Shown here: piece after piece, positions 27,568 through 36,071 of the stretch
How the letters are laid out: every line of letters begins with the position of its first letter
How positions within the stretch are numbered: the first letter of the stretch is position 1
NCBI GenBank assembly: GCA_029260495.1
Contig: JAJDDD010000020.1
Span: 124,001-188,000, forward strand
Direction: 5' to 3'
DNA length: 64,000 bases
Origin: Phycisphaerales bacterium
GTDB taxonomy: Bacteria; Planctomycetota; Phycisphaerae; Phycisphaerales; UBA1924
Notes under the pieces: generated by a model
Databases searched by the model: none
What the model saw: the letters and a program-made list of their open reading frames with translations, nothing else
What the model was told of the DNA's origin: nothing
Made by a program: the position numbers and the translations under genes

Positions 27568-28962
27568 ATGTTCTCGGTTCTGACCATTGCTTCAGAGCAA
27601 GCTGCGCACGCAGGGGAGCTCGGGGATTCCGGGGGAGCCGGTGTTGCGCACACGATCGAGCTCACGGTCGCGCTGCTCTCCGTCGCAGCTCTTGTGTGCG
27701 TGCTGGCGAAGTTCGCCCGCGTGCCATACACACTCGCGCTTGTTGTCGCCGGGCTCGCCTTGGCGATTTCAGGCATCGCCCCCGACGGCGCGCGGCTCAC
27801 GCAAGACCTTGTCCTTCTGCTCTTTCTGCCGCCCCTGCTCTTTCAAGCCGGGCTGCACCTTGATCTTTCACACCTGAAATGCGTCTGGGTCCCCGTGCTG
27901 CTCAAGGCATTTCCCGGCGTCGCGCTCACCAGCTTCGCTGTCGCACTCGCCGCGCGCCCCTTCCTCGTCAACGAGCTCGGCGTCGACGCCGCCACCTGGC
28001 AGGTCGCGCTCCTCTTCGGTGTCGTCCTCGCGCCGACCGATCCCATCTCCGTGCTCGCAACCTTCAAAACCGCTGGCGTTCCCAAACGACTCAAAACCCT
28101 TGTCGAAGGTGAATCGCTCTTCAATGATGGCACCGCAGTCGCTTTCTTTGCTGTGCTCAAGACGGCCGTCTTTGCCGGCGGCGCGGTCGGACTCGGCGCC
28201 GGAGAGGCCATCGGTGACGCTGCACACACCGTCCCTGAAGCAGGCCTCTCCATCGCCAGCGTTCTTATCGAGTTTGTGCGCGTCGCTGGCCTCGGCACAA
28301 TTCTTGGCTTGGCGCTCGGCCTCGCCGCCTTCGCGCTCCTTCGCGTTCTCAACGATCACACGCTTGAAACCGGCATCACCGTCGCGCTCGCCTGGGGCTC
28401 CTTCATCCTGGCGGAATCAATCCACGCTTCCGGCGTGATCGCGGTGGTCGTCGCCGGCCTGATCATGGGCAACTACGGCAAGGCCTTCTCCATGTCCCGC
28501 GAGACTCGCCGAACACTCACCGGCTTCTGGGACGGCGTCGATTTTCTCATCAACGCGCTGCTTTTCCTGCTCATCGGCTTTGAGCTCAGCGACCCCGCGG
28601 TGGGCGGCGCGAGCCGGCTGCTCGATCCGTCCGTCTTCGGCGCCGCCTTCGCAGTGCTTGGCGCGATGTTCCTGGCGCGGGCTGTGCTCGTGTACCCCAT
28701 CGCGCGCGTCTTTGGAAGAGATTGGCCAACCGGCTGGAAACACGTTGTCTTCTGGGCCGGCCTGCGTGGCAGCTTGTCACTCGCGCTCGTGCTTGGCCTG
28801 CCCACCGGCGAGCTGCGCATCTACCTCGTGCCCGTCGCGTTCCTCGTTGTGCTTCTGTCGCTCTTCGGACAGGGAGTCACCATGCCCTTCCTGATTCGAG
28901 CCGTCAACATGGGCGATGACGATGACACAGAAGACGATGACATGGAGAACACACATGGATAA
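27568..28962 (+). CDS. CPA1-type monovalent cation/proton antiporter
   Basis: 464 residues with about twelve membrane helices. Hallmarks are F-L-P-P-L-L-F-Q-A-G near residue 91, A-P-T-D-P-I-S-V-L near 151, and G-E-S-L-F-N-D-G-T-A-V-A near 180 (the ion-binding Asp region). The highly acidic C-terminus (D-D-D-D-T-E-D-D-D) is cytoplasmic. It likely exchanges Na+ or K+ for H+ in pH and salt control, which suits a marine habitat. It lies 52 bases after the POT gene and its last 8 bases overlap the following lipoprotein start. Confidence 0.92.
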   Translation: MFSVLTIASEQAAHAGELGDSGGAGVAHTIELTVALLSVAALVCVLAKFARVPYTLALVVAGLALAISGIAPDGARLTQDLVLLLFLPPLLFQAGLHLDLSHLKCVWVPVLLKAFPGVALTSFAVALAARPFLVNELGVDAATWQVALLFGVVLAPTDPISVLATFKTAGVPKRLKTLVEGESLFNDGTAVAFFAVLKTAVFAGGAVGLGAGEAIGDAAHTVPEAGLSIASVLIEFVRVAGLGTILGLALGLAAFALLRVLNDHTLETGITVALAWGSFILAESIHASGVIAVVVAGLIMGNYGKAFSMSRETRRTLTGFWDGVDFLINALLFLLIGFELSDPAVGGASRLLDPSVFGAAFAVLGAMFLARAVLVYPIARVFGRDWPTGWKHVVFWAGLRGSLSLALVLGLPTGELRIYLVPVAFLVVLLSLFGQGVTMPFLIRAVNMGDDDDTEDDDMENTHG

Positions 28963-29350
28963 TCGCACCGCCGCTTTCGCTCTTTCGATCATCGTGCTCA
29001 GTGTCGGCGGCTGCGCATCCGTCAACGCCCCGGCGCCGCGCACTGCGCTCATCAGCCACATCGTCTTCTTCGATCTGCAGGACCCGATAGACGCAGACGA
29101 TCTCATCCGCGACTGCGATGATCTCATCGCCAATATCCCGACAGTTTCGACATACACCGCTGGCAGGCACATTGACACCGGACGCCCGACGATTGACGCC
29201 AACTACGACGTCGGGCTCTATGTGGGCTTTAATTCACTTGAGGATTATGCGCAGTACGTCGAACACCCCGTGCACAAATCGCTTGTCGAAAAATGGACGC
29301 CGAGATTGATGAGCTTCACAGTGCGCGATGTGCTCGACGATACGCCGTGA
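28955..29350 (+). CDS. lipoprotein with Dabb (stress-responsive A/B barrel) domain
   Basis: 131 residues from ATG 28955, which overlaps the antiporter stop by 8 bases, implying translational coupling. Lipobox S-V-G-G-C predicts lipidation. The mature part opens I-S-H-I-V-F-F-D-L and has Y-D-V-G-L-Y-V-G-F-N-S-L-E-D-Y-A-Q-Y-V-E-H-P-V-H, a clear Dabb-domain pattern. Dabb domains form ferredoxin-like dimers found in stress proteins and some cyclases; no activity is assigned to exported ones. Its function beside an antiporter is unknown. Confidence 0.85.
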   Translation: MDNRTAAFALSIIVLSVGGCASVNAPAPRTALISHIVFFDLQDPIDADDLIRDCDDLIANIPTVSTYTAGRHIDTGRPTIDANYDVGLYVGFNSLEDYAQYVEHPVHKSLVEKWTPRLMSFTVRDVLDDTP

Positions 29351-29365
29351 CTTTTTCGCGATCGC

Positions 29366-30025
29366 CTACTGTCCCATTTCTTCAATAAACGCATTCGCCT
29401 CAGCGATCGAAGCCTCCATCTCCTGAATCAGCACAGCGATCTCCCGCTCCAGCGACGCCACGCTCTGATCCAGCGACGCGATCGCTCGGGCGTTCAGGTT
29501 GTGCTTAAGAAAGAGCACTTGATCGTTAAATGCCGCCAGCACCGGCGCCATCTTCGATTCCGCCCGCTTCATCGCAGCAAGCAGATCGCCATACCGATCG
29601 CGCGTGTCATCAAGCTGCTTTTCGCTCGCCCGCTGCAGCTCCGCGTTCTGATATTCGCCAAGTTCGTTCTCCCACTCCTCAAACAGCGCTCCCGCGACGC
29701 GCTCGATCGACTGAATTTTCTTGCCGACGGCATCCGCCCGGTTTTCCGCCCGCTCAAACTCCCGATTCAGCCGCCGATACACCTTCTCAAGATCCCCACC
29801 ATCAGCCCCGGTGAGCGCCAGAAACTCATCCAGAGCGCTCGCGAACTGCTCCTTCGCCTTCTCCTGCTCATCGCGCGCATCCTGCACGCGATCAACAAGC
29901 TGTTCGCGCTTCGCGTACCCCATCCGCTCGGCCAGCTCGATCCGCGTCCCCGCGCACGATGCAGTACACAACGCCAACAAAACCATGACAGCGCTCATCA
30001 AAATCGTTTTCATAGCAGCCATCAT
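29366..30025 (-). CDS. DUF2959-family lipoprotein
   Basis: 219 residues. Two or three Met near the start; ATG 30025 has GAGGCG six bases upstream, ATG 30013 gives a shorter signal. Lipobox C-T-A-S-C predicts lipidation. The mature part is a long helical, charged protein with K-R-E-Q-L-V-D-R-V-Q-D-A-R-D-E-Q-E-K-A-K, the DUF2959 signature, and probable coiled coil throughout. No role is established for DUF2959. Convergent with the Dabb gene, 15 bases apart. Confidence 0.88.
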   Translation of the reverse strand: MMAAMKTILMSAVMVLLALCTASCAGTRIELAERMGYAKREQLVDRVQDARDEQEKAKEQFASALDEFLALTGADGGDLEKVYRRLNREFERAENRADAVGKKIQSIERVAGALFEEWENELGEYQNAELQRASEKQLDDTRDRYGDLLAAMKRAESKMAPVLAAFNDQVLFLKHNLNARAIASLDQSVASLEREIAVLIQEMEASIAEANAFIEEMGQ

Positions 30026-30034
30026 ACCGACGCC

Positions 30035-31375
30035 TCAATCCGCCGTCCCCACGATGGAAACTGACAGTATCTCCCGAATATGCGCCTCAAACTCCTGGCG
30101 CACTTGCTCATGCGCCTCCCCCGTCGCCGGCCCGCTAAAGCCCGTGTGCACTGCGCGCACAACTCCATCACGCCCCACAAAGACCGTTGTCGGAAAACAC
30201 TTGATCCGCGTCAAGCTCGGCAACGTCGCCGAAGCCTGCTCCGTGTCGCTCGTCCCCACGATCAGAATCTCCCACGGAATCGCATACCTTTCGCGGAACC
30301 GCGCCACCTGGGCCCGGCTGCGCTCGTCGTCACCCGTGTGTTCGTACGCCAGCGACAGAATCTCAAGCCCCTCATCGTGATGCTTCTCATAGAGCTTGCG
30401 CAGGAAAGGCGCTTCATCGTGACAGTTCGGACACCACGTTCCGAAGATGTTCACCAGAACAGCCTTCCCCTGATACTGAGCGTTCTCCAGCGCCGGAAGG
30501 CGCAGCCGTTGGTCGCCTGCGGTCACATTCGTCTCAGAAAATGCATCGGGCAGCTCAAACGTCTCGCCCTCCCCAAGGCGCGACGCAACAAACTCTTCGC
30601 GCCACCAGTTGCCCGAGTAAAACGTTCCCGCCATCACATCCCCAAGAATCGCCCCTGTAAACAAAAACGCATGCGCTCCGTCAAAAACAGACAGCCCAAA
30701 CTCCCTGCGATGCACGTTCGATTCCCGCTTCACAAGAGACCCCGCGAGAAATCGGTAGTCGCCCGTCGGTGTCAGAATCGTTCCCTGAAGAACACTCCCC
30801 TGCGCATCTTCCCCAGTGAAATGCGCCACCTCCGCAAAAACACCCTTGGCAGGCCCGGAGTCCTCAAAATCCATGCTCCAAATCGATTCGCGCGCCGGCT
30901 CGACCTTCTCCGCTGAAACGCCAGCGCCCCAGTCACCCATCCCCATGCGCGCCAGCGGCAAATACGCATCCAATTGCTTCGCAGCGAACGCGACATGCTT
31001 GACACCATCGCGCCGAGTGATCGTCCATTCGCCTTCTAGATCGCCCTCGCTCGTCAGCTGCGCTTCCACCCTCGAGTCGTAATGGGGAAACTCAAGCACA
31101 AGCGACTGCCCATCCCATGCGCACGCAACCGGAATATCTTCAACCCCATTGCGAATGACTGCCCCCTCGCCGCTCTCGAACTCAGGCAGATTCACAAAAA
31201 ATGGAATCACCCGCTCTTCATCAATCGAAAGCGCCGCGCGCCACCACGCACCCTCAACACGCTCAGAACTCTCAGCAATCACAACGGCCTCGGTGAGTGT
31301 CTCCTCGCGTTCACACCCAGCGAGTGACACACATAGCGGAGCCGCGATCGCAACCTGCGCAAGCTTCTTTTTCAT
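30035..31375 (-). CDS. TlpA-like thioredoxin-fold lipoprotein with large N-terminal domain
   Basis: 446 residues from ATG 31375; lipobox S-L-A-G-C marks it as a lipoprotein. A beta-rich domain of about 270 residues comes first, resembling the N-terminal domain seen in some bacterial TlpA relatives. The C-terminal thioredoxin domain has active site W-C-P-N-C (Cys315, Cys318) and the cis-Pro region I-K-C-F-P-T-T. It likely acts as an extracytoplasmic thiol-disulfide reductase. The DUF2959 gene starts ten bases downstream, so the two may be co-transcribed. Confidence 0.9.
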   Translation of the reverse strand: MKKKLAQVAIAAPLCVSLAGCEREETLTEAVVIAESSERVEGAWWRAALSIDEERVIPFFVNLPEFESGEGAVIRNGVEDIPVACAWDGQSLVLEFPHYDSRVEAQLTSEGDLEGEWTITRRDGVKHVAFAAKQLDAYLPLARMGMGDWGAGVSAEKVEPARESIWSMDFEDSGPAKGVFAEVAHFTGEDAQGSVLQGTILTPTGDYRFLAGSLVKRESNVHRREFGLSVFDGAHAFLFTGAILGDVMAGTFYSGNWWREEFVASRLGEGETFELPDAFSETNVTAGDQRLRLPALENAQYQGKAVLVNIFGTWCPNCHDEAPFLRKLYEKHHDEGLEILSLAYEHTGDDERSRAQVARFRERYAIPWEILIVGTSDTEQASATLPSLTRIKCFPTTVFVGRDGVVRAVHTGFSGPATGEAHEQVRQEFEAHIREILSVSIVGTAD

Positions 31376-31419
31376 GCTTGAAGTGTAGCTGCGCCTGCGC
31401 ACACAAGCGCCCGGCCCTT

Positions 31420-32217
31420 CTACTCGGCGCCCTCTTCCTCATCCCCGCCTTCCGGCTTCCCAAACAAGGCTGTCCCGACGCGCACACAGTTGGACCCATG
31501 CTCAATCGCGAGTTCGTAATCGTTGCTCATGCCCATCGAGAGAATCGTAAAGCAGTCCTCCGAAAACCCAGCCCGACGGATGTCGTCAAACGTCTCTTTC
31601 CCGCGATCGAAGAAAATACGAAGCTCATCCTGCGTCGCATCAAGTGGCGCCATCGCCATCAACCCGCACAATCGCACGTTCACCATCGTGCAGATCTGCT
31701 CAGCGACATGCGGCGCCGCCGGCGTTGTAATCCCCTGCTTCCCCGGCTCGCCCGAGCAGTTCACCTGCAAAAGCAAGTCTACCGTCTTGTCCATGCGCAG
31801 CGCCGTTTGCTGAATGTCCTCCGCCAGGCGCAGCGAATGAACACTGTGAATCAGCCGGGCATGCTCCATCGCCTTCTTCACCTTGTTGCGCTGTAGGTGC
31901 CCAATCATGTGCCAGCGAACGCTCTCCGGAACCTTTCCCGCCGTCTCATCGTGCGCCTCAGCGACACTCGGGGCGGTGTGAATGCGGTCCAGATACTCAT
32001 GCGCCAAAGAAGCTCGCTGCACCAACTGCTGAACTCGGCTTTCGCCAAAGTCAATATGCCCAAGGTGCATCAGCTCGCGCACCTGCTCGGGCTCGGCGTA
32101 CTTCGTCACTGCGACGAACAGAATTTCCGATTGTGATCGCCCCGATCGGCGGGCGGCTTCATCGATTCGACCTCGAACCTCAGCGTAGCGATCAGTTAGC
32201 GTCGTTGCGGTCGTCAT
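31420..32217 (-). CDS. YggS-family pyridoxal-phosphate homeostasis protein
   Basis: 265 residues with the alanine racemase N-terminal fold and no C-terminal racemase domain. PLP Lys is in F-V-A-V-T-K-Y (about residue 39). Other family segments are D-F-G-E-S-R-V-Q, W-H-M-I-G-H-L-Q-R-N-K, C-G-L-M-A-M-A-P, and S-M-G-M-S-N-D-Y-E-L-A-I with the phosphate loop. YggS/PLPBP proteins carry and balance PLP rather than catalyse a reaction. The C-terminus is an acidic tail. It ends 45 bases before the TlpA-like start. Confidence 0.95.
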   Translation of the reverse strand: MTTATTLTDRYAEVRGRIDEAARRSGRSQSEILFVAVTKYAEPEQVRELMHLGHIDFGESRVQQLVQRASLAHEYLDRIHTAPSVAEAHDETAGKVPESVRWHMIGHLQRNKVKKAMEHARLIHSVHSLRLAEDIQQTALRMDKTVDLLLQVNCSGEPGKQGITTPAAPHVAEQICTMVNVRLCGLMAMAPLDATQDELRIFFDRGKETFDDIRRAGFSEDCFTILSMGMSNDYELAIEHGSNCVRVGTALFGKPEGGDEEEGAE

Positions 32218-32478
32218 CCATCACTCTCCTTCACGCAGGCCTCCTGCCTCAGCGGTCGCACGACTCGACACTCAGGATACGCTCCCCGACCCTGCTGCAC
32301 CAATCCCCCGTCAGAGTATCCTCATGCGCTATCCTTCTTTTATGCTGTGTCGCCACGCGCCGCGCGGACCCACGCATCGCCGCCGGAGGCGCCGGCGAAC
32401 ACCGCACCCCAGCCGAGTTTGAACCCCTCCGATTCTTCAAGAGAAGCAAAGCCCTCAAAACTCAGGAGAGCAACCACC

Positions 32479-32961
32479 ATGACCATGACCACCGAACTCC
32501 CCATCCGCCGCTCCCCCATCGAGCCCGGCGAAACCGCTCCCGACTTCACACTGATGGATCAGGACCGCAACGAAGTCTCTCTGAAAGACCTCCTCGCCAG
32601 GGGCGGCGACGTCGTGCTCAGTTTCTACCCCTTCGCCTTCACCGGCGTGTGCAGCACCGAGATGAAATGCTACACACAGGACGCGCCCAAGTTCACGAGC
32701 AAGGACGCCACCGTCGTCGGCATCTCCTGCGATTCGTTCGCTGCCAACAAAGCCTGGAGCGAGCAAGAAAGCATCACCACCCCACTGCTCGCCGACCTCC
32801 ACCGCGCCGTCTGCAAGGCCTACGGCTTTCACTGGGCGGATATGAATGTCGCGAGCCGGGGAACCGTCGTCATCAACCCCGATGGCAAGGTGAAGTGGGT
32901 CTCATCACGCGAGCCCGGGCAGGCGATCGAAAACAAAAACGTGCTGGCGGAGTTGGGATAA
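32479..32961 (+). CDS. peroxiredoxin (AhpC/TSA family, BCP/AhpE-like)
   Basis: 160 residues from ATG 32479 with CAGGAGAG upstream; a GTG farther upstream adds only disordered sequence. The peroxidatic Cys58 sits in P-F-A-F-T-G-V-C-S-T-E, the P-x-x-x-T-x-x-C motif; Cys64 is a possible partner. The N-terminal G-E-T-A-P-D-F-T-L and strand V-V-L-S-F-Y are family standards. Cytoplasmic; reduces hydrogen peroxide or organic hydroperoxides. No reductase gene is adjacent. Confidence 0.93.
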   Translation: MTMTTELPIRRSPIEPGETAPDFTLMDQDRNEVSLKDLLARGGDVVLSFYPFAFTGVCSTEMKCYTQDAPKFTSKDATVVGISCDSFAANKAWSEQESITTPLLADLHRAVCKAYGFHWADMNVASRGTVVINPDGKVKWVSSREPGQAIENKNVLAELG

Positions 32962-33053
32962 AACGCGGTGAGCGTCTTCGGTTGGGCATGGTTATATCGC
33001 ATGCGAGTTTCGTAGGTCACTCACGCCCCCACTGTTGAAAGAAGAGAACTCCG

Positions 33054-34697
33054 ATGGCCGCGCCCGTCAATACACCCTGCGTTCTCATCATCCGCGATGG
33101 CTGGGGGCGCAATCCAAACGCAGCGCACGATTCATTTAACGCAGTCAAGCTCGCCCAAACTCCTATCGCAGACATGCTCGAAGCGGACTGGCCCACCACG
33201 CTCATCCGAACCTCCGGCGAAGATGTCGGCCTCCCCGATGGAACGATGGGCAACTCCGAAGTTGGGCATCAAAATATCGGCGCCGGCCGGATCGTTGCGC
33301 AGGACTCTGTGCGCATCAGCCAGAGCATTCGCGACGGTTCGTTCTTCAAAAATGGGCCGCTTGTGGCTGCTATCCAAGCTGCAAAGGAAACGAACAACGC
33401 GGTCCACATCATGGGCCTCGCTTCAGACGCCGGTGTGCATTCCCGGCTCGACCATCTCTACGCCTGTGTGCAGCTCTGCAAACAGCTTGGCCAGCAGCGC
33501 GTGTTCATTCACTGCTTCACCGACGGCAGGGACACCGGCCCCTTCACCGGCAAGGGGTTTCTCGAAGATGTCGAGCACACCTGCAGCCACATCGGCGTGG
33601 GCAAAATCGCCTCCGTCATGGGCCGGTACTACGCGATGGACCGGGACAACCGCTGGGAGCGCGTCCAGCTCGCGTACGGCTGCCTCACCGGGCGGAGTGA
33701 AAACTCGAACAACGCGCCCAGTGCGCACACCGCCGCCGAAGCTGCCCAATGCTACTACGACGCGCCAACAGGCAAGAGCATGGCAGGCGACGAGTTCATC
33801 ACGCCCACCATCATCGCCGGCTCTCCCGCACACGCTGAAGAAACGCGCATCACGGATGGCGACACCGTCATCTTCTTCAACTACCGCGGCGATCGACCCC
33901 GCGAAATCACGCGCGCTTTCGTCCTCCCCGAGTTCGAGGGTCATGTCAAACCTTCACCCGATTCCGGCAAGCAGGGCTTTGCTCGCGGCCCGCGCCTTTC
34001 ACTCAACTATGTCACCATGACAAGCTACGAAGAAGCCCTCGCCCCCTACGTCCATATCGCCTTCCCCAAGCCGCCCAAGTTGGCGAACATCATGGGCGCC
34101 CATCTCTCAGCACAAAACCTCACCCAGTTCCGATGCGCCGAAACAGAAAAATTTCCCCATGTCACCTTCTTCTTTAATGACTATCGCGACGAGCCCTTTG
34201 CCGGTGAAAGCCGCGAGATTATCCAGTCGCCCCGCGTCGCGACGTACGACCAGCAACCAGAAATGAGCGCCGCCGGCGTGCTCAACGCCGTGCTGGAGCG
34301 CCTCGCTGACAAAGACTGCGAATCCTTCATCGTTGTCAACTTTGCGAATCCCGACATGGTCGGGCACACCGGAAGCCTCGAAGCCGCCATCCACGCCTGC
34401 CAGACGGTGGACGCCTGCGTCGGAAAAATTATGAACGCCACCCTCGCCCGCGCCGGGTCGCTCATCATCACCGCCGATCATGGCAACGCCGAGCAATTGT
34501 GGAACCCCGAGACCGGCTCGCCCCACACCGCCCACACCACCTACGATGTCCCGCTCCACGTCGTAGGCGAGCGTTTCCAGGGCAGGAGCCTCCGCGAATC
34601 AGGCCGCCTCGCCGACCTCGCCCCGACCGCTCTCGACATGATGGGCCTCCCCAGGCCGCCCGAAATGACCGGCGAATCACTACTCGCCTCACCCTGA
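33054..34697 (+). CDS. gpmI: 2,3-bisphosphoglycerate-independent phosphoglycerate mutase
   Basis: 547 residues. Interconverts 3- and 2-phosphoglycerate using two metal ions and a phosphoserine. N-terminal I-R-D-G-W-G with metal-binding Asp15, and phosphorylatable Ser68 in M-G-N-S-E-V-G-H. F-T-D-G-R-D-T and F-N-Y-R-G-D-R-P-R-E are in the transferase domain, and F-A-N-P-D-M-V-G-H-T-G and I-T-A-D-H-G-N-A-E in the phosphatase domain. Length is as expected. It is followed by the promoter of the fatty-acid cluster, so it probably ends its own transcript. Confidence 0.96.
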   Translation: MAAPVNTPCVLIIRDGWGRNPNAAHDSFNAVKLAQTPIADMLEADWPTTLIRTSGEDVGLPDGTMGNSEVGHQNIGAGRIVAQDSVRISQSIRDGSFFKNGPLVAAIQAAKETNNAVHIMGLASDAGVHSRLDHLYACVQLCKQLGQQRVFIHCFTDGRDTGPFTGKGFLEDVEHTCSHIGVGKIASVMGRYYAMDRDNRWERVQLAYGCLTGRSENSNNAPSAHTAAEAAQCYYDAPTGKSMAGDEFITPTIIAGSPAHAEETRITDGDTVIFFNYRGDRPREITRAFVLPEFEGHVKPSPDSGKQGFARGPRLSLNYVTMTSYEEALAPYVHIAFPKPPKLANIMGAHLSAQNLTQFRCAETEKFPHVTFFFNDYRDEPFAGESREIIQSPRVATYDQQPEMSAAGVLNAVLERLADKDCESFIVVNFANPDMVGHTGSLEAAIHACQTVDACVGKIMNATLARAGSLIITADHGNAEQLWNPETGSPHTAHTTYDVPLHVVGERFQGRSLRESGRLADLAPTALDMMGLPRPPEMTGESLLASP

Positions 34698-34735
34698 AAC
34701 TGGCCCTTCCCCGGGACAGAACAGTTCCCGAACTA

Positions 34736-34764
34736 TTGACACCGGCAGCCCCGCTGAGTACCTT
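34736..34764 (+). promoter_or_regulatory. sigma-70-like promoter for the rpmF-fab cluster
   Basis: TTGACA (34736-34741) is a perfect -35 hexamer; after exactly 17 bases comes TACCTT (34759-34764), which matches three of six -10 positions. It lies 58 bases before rpmF. A CGGGA / TCCCG inverted repeat (34722-34740 area) sits just upstream and could be an operator. Confidence 0.6.
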
Positions 34765-34821
34765 TCTCCGTCGTTTTCAGCGTGGGTCGTGCCGCGTTCT
34801 TTGCTCAAAAAAAGGTATGTG

Positions 34822-35004
34822 ATGCTTCCTACACACAGACAAAGCCACGGCAGGTCGCGGCGGCGCCGTTCGCATCTTGCGATCAAACCAACGCAGACCG
34901 TCTCATGCCCGAACTGCGGGTCGAATAAAATGCCGCACCGCGCATGCAGAGTTTGCGGTTACTTCCGTCCCGGGCTGAAACTGGCGACACCGGAACAGGA
35001 CTAA
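34822..35004 (+). CDS. rpmF: 50S ribosomal protein L32
   Basis: 60 residues with the L32 layout: a basic N-terminus (R-S-R-R-R-R-S-H) and a zinc ribbon with Cys29, Cys32, Cys42 and Cys45 in C-P-N-C and C-R-V-C, ending G-Y-F-R-P. It is the cysteine-containing (zinc) form. It starts at ATG 34822 behind AAAGGT and is followed after seven bases by plsX. The rpmF-plsX-fab order is widely conserved in bacteria and supports co-transcription. Confidence 0.95.
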   Translation: MLPTHRQSHGRSRRRRSHLAIKPTQTVSCPNCGSNKMPHRACRVCGYFRPGLKLATPEQD

Positions 35005-35011
35005 GCCCACC

Positions 35012-36061
35012 ATGAGGCTAGCTATCGACGTCATGGGAGGCGACAACGCCCCCGACGCGATTCTTAAGGGCTGCATCGATGCGCTCCCGCATCTCGCGCC
35101 GGAGGATTCTCTCGTCCTCGTCGGCGATGCCGCACTCATCCGCGACGCCCTCCACGAACACAACGTCTCCGATTCGCGCCTCGATCTCGAAGACGCCCTC
35201 GACACCATCGGCATGCACGAATCCCCCGTCGAGGCTGTCCGCCAGAAGACAGGCTCCTCCATCGTGCGCATGTGTGTGCTCGGTAGCTCCCGCAAGTCAA
35301 AAAATCCTGTAGACGCAGTCCTCAGCGCTGGAAACACCGGTGCCTGTGTCTCCGCTGCAACCATGCAGATGCGCCGCCTCCCCGGCGCCCATCGACCGGG
35401 CATCGCTGTCACCATGCCCAGCTTCCATGGGCCCGTCGTCCTCTGCGACGCCGGCGCCAACCCCGAGCCACGCCCCATCCACATCGCCCAATACGCCGTC
35501 ATGGCCGATGTCTACGCCTCGCATGTTCTGGGAATCAAAAAGCCGCGCGTCGCGCAGATCAATATCGGCGCCGAGGAAGGCAAGGGCACCGGAATCATCA
35601 AGCAGGTCCGCGATCTGCTCCAAACCACCCCCGGGCTCAACTACATCGGATACATCGAAGGCCGGGATTTTCTCGAAGGCGCCGCTGATGTTGTCGTCAC
35701 CGATGGTTTCGTCGGCAACACCATGCTCAAGCTCGCCGAGGGCATGGCCGGCTCCCTCTTCCGAGGCCTCGCCCACGCGATCTTTGAGCATGATCCCGAA
35801 CTGGCGATTCGCTTTGAGCCCATCCTCAAGTCGATCATGAAGAAGAACGACTACAACGAATACGGCGGCGCCCCGCTGCTCGGCGTCAATGGTGTATGCT
35901 TCATCTGTCACGGCTCAAGCAAGCCCCGCGCCATCACCTGCGCCATTCGAGGTATGCGCGAGTTCGTGAAAACAGGCGTAAACGACGCTATCCGTGAGCG
36001 TCTGGCGGAAATCGCTCCTGCGATCGAGCCGGGCGCCCGTGCTGCAGAATCTTCTGCCTGA
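35012..36061 (+). CDS. plsX: phosphate acyltransferase PlsX
   Basis: 349 residues. Converts acyl-ACP to acyl-phosphate for phospholipid synthesis. The N-terminus R-L-A-I-D-V-M-G-G-D-N-A-P and segments A-V-L-S-A-G-N-T-G-A-C-V, L-C-D-A-G-A-N-P, and V-V-T-D-G-F-V-G-N-T-M-L-K are family signatures. A peripheral cytoplasmic enzyme. Second gene of the rpmF-plsX-fabH cluster, with fabH ten bases after. Confidence 0.97.
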   Translation: MRLAIDVMGGDNAPDAILKGCIDALPHLAPEDSLVLVGDAALIRDALHEHNVSDSRLDLEDALDTIGMHESPVEAVRQKTGSSIVRMCVLGSSRKSKNPVDAVLSAGNTGACVSAATMQMRRLPGAHRPGIAVTMPSFHGPVVLCDAGANPEPRPIHIAQYAVMADVYASHVLGIKKPRVAQINIGAEEGKGTGIIKQVRDLLQTTPGLNYIGYIEGRDFLEGAADVVVTDGFVGNTMLKLAEGMAGSLFRGLAHAIFEHDPELAIRFEPILKSIMKKNDYNEYGGAPLLGVNGVCFICHGSSKPRAITCAIRGMREFVKTGVNDAIRERLAEIAPAIEPGARAAESSA

Positions 36062-36071
36062 GGCGCGCCAT

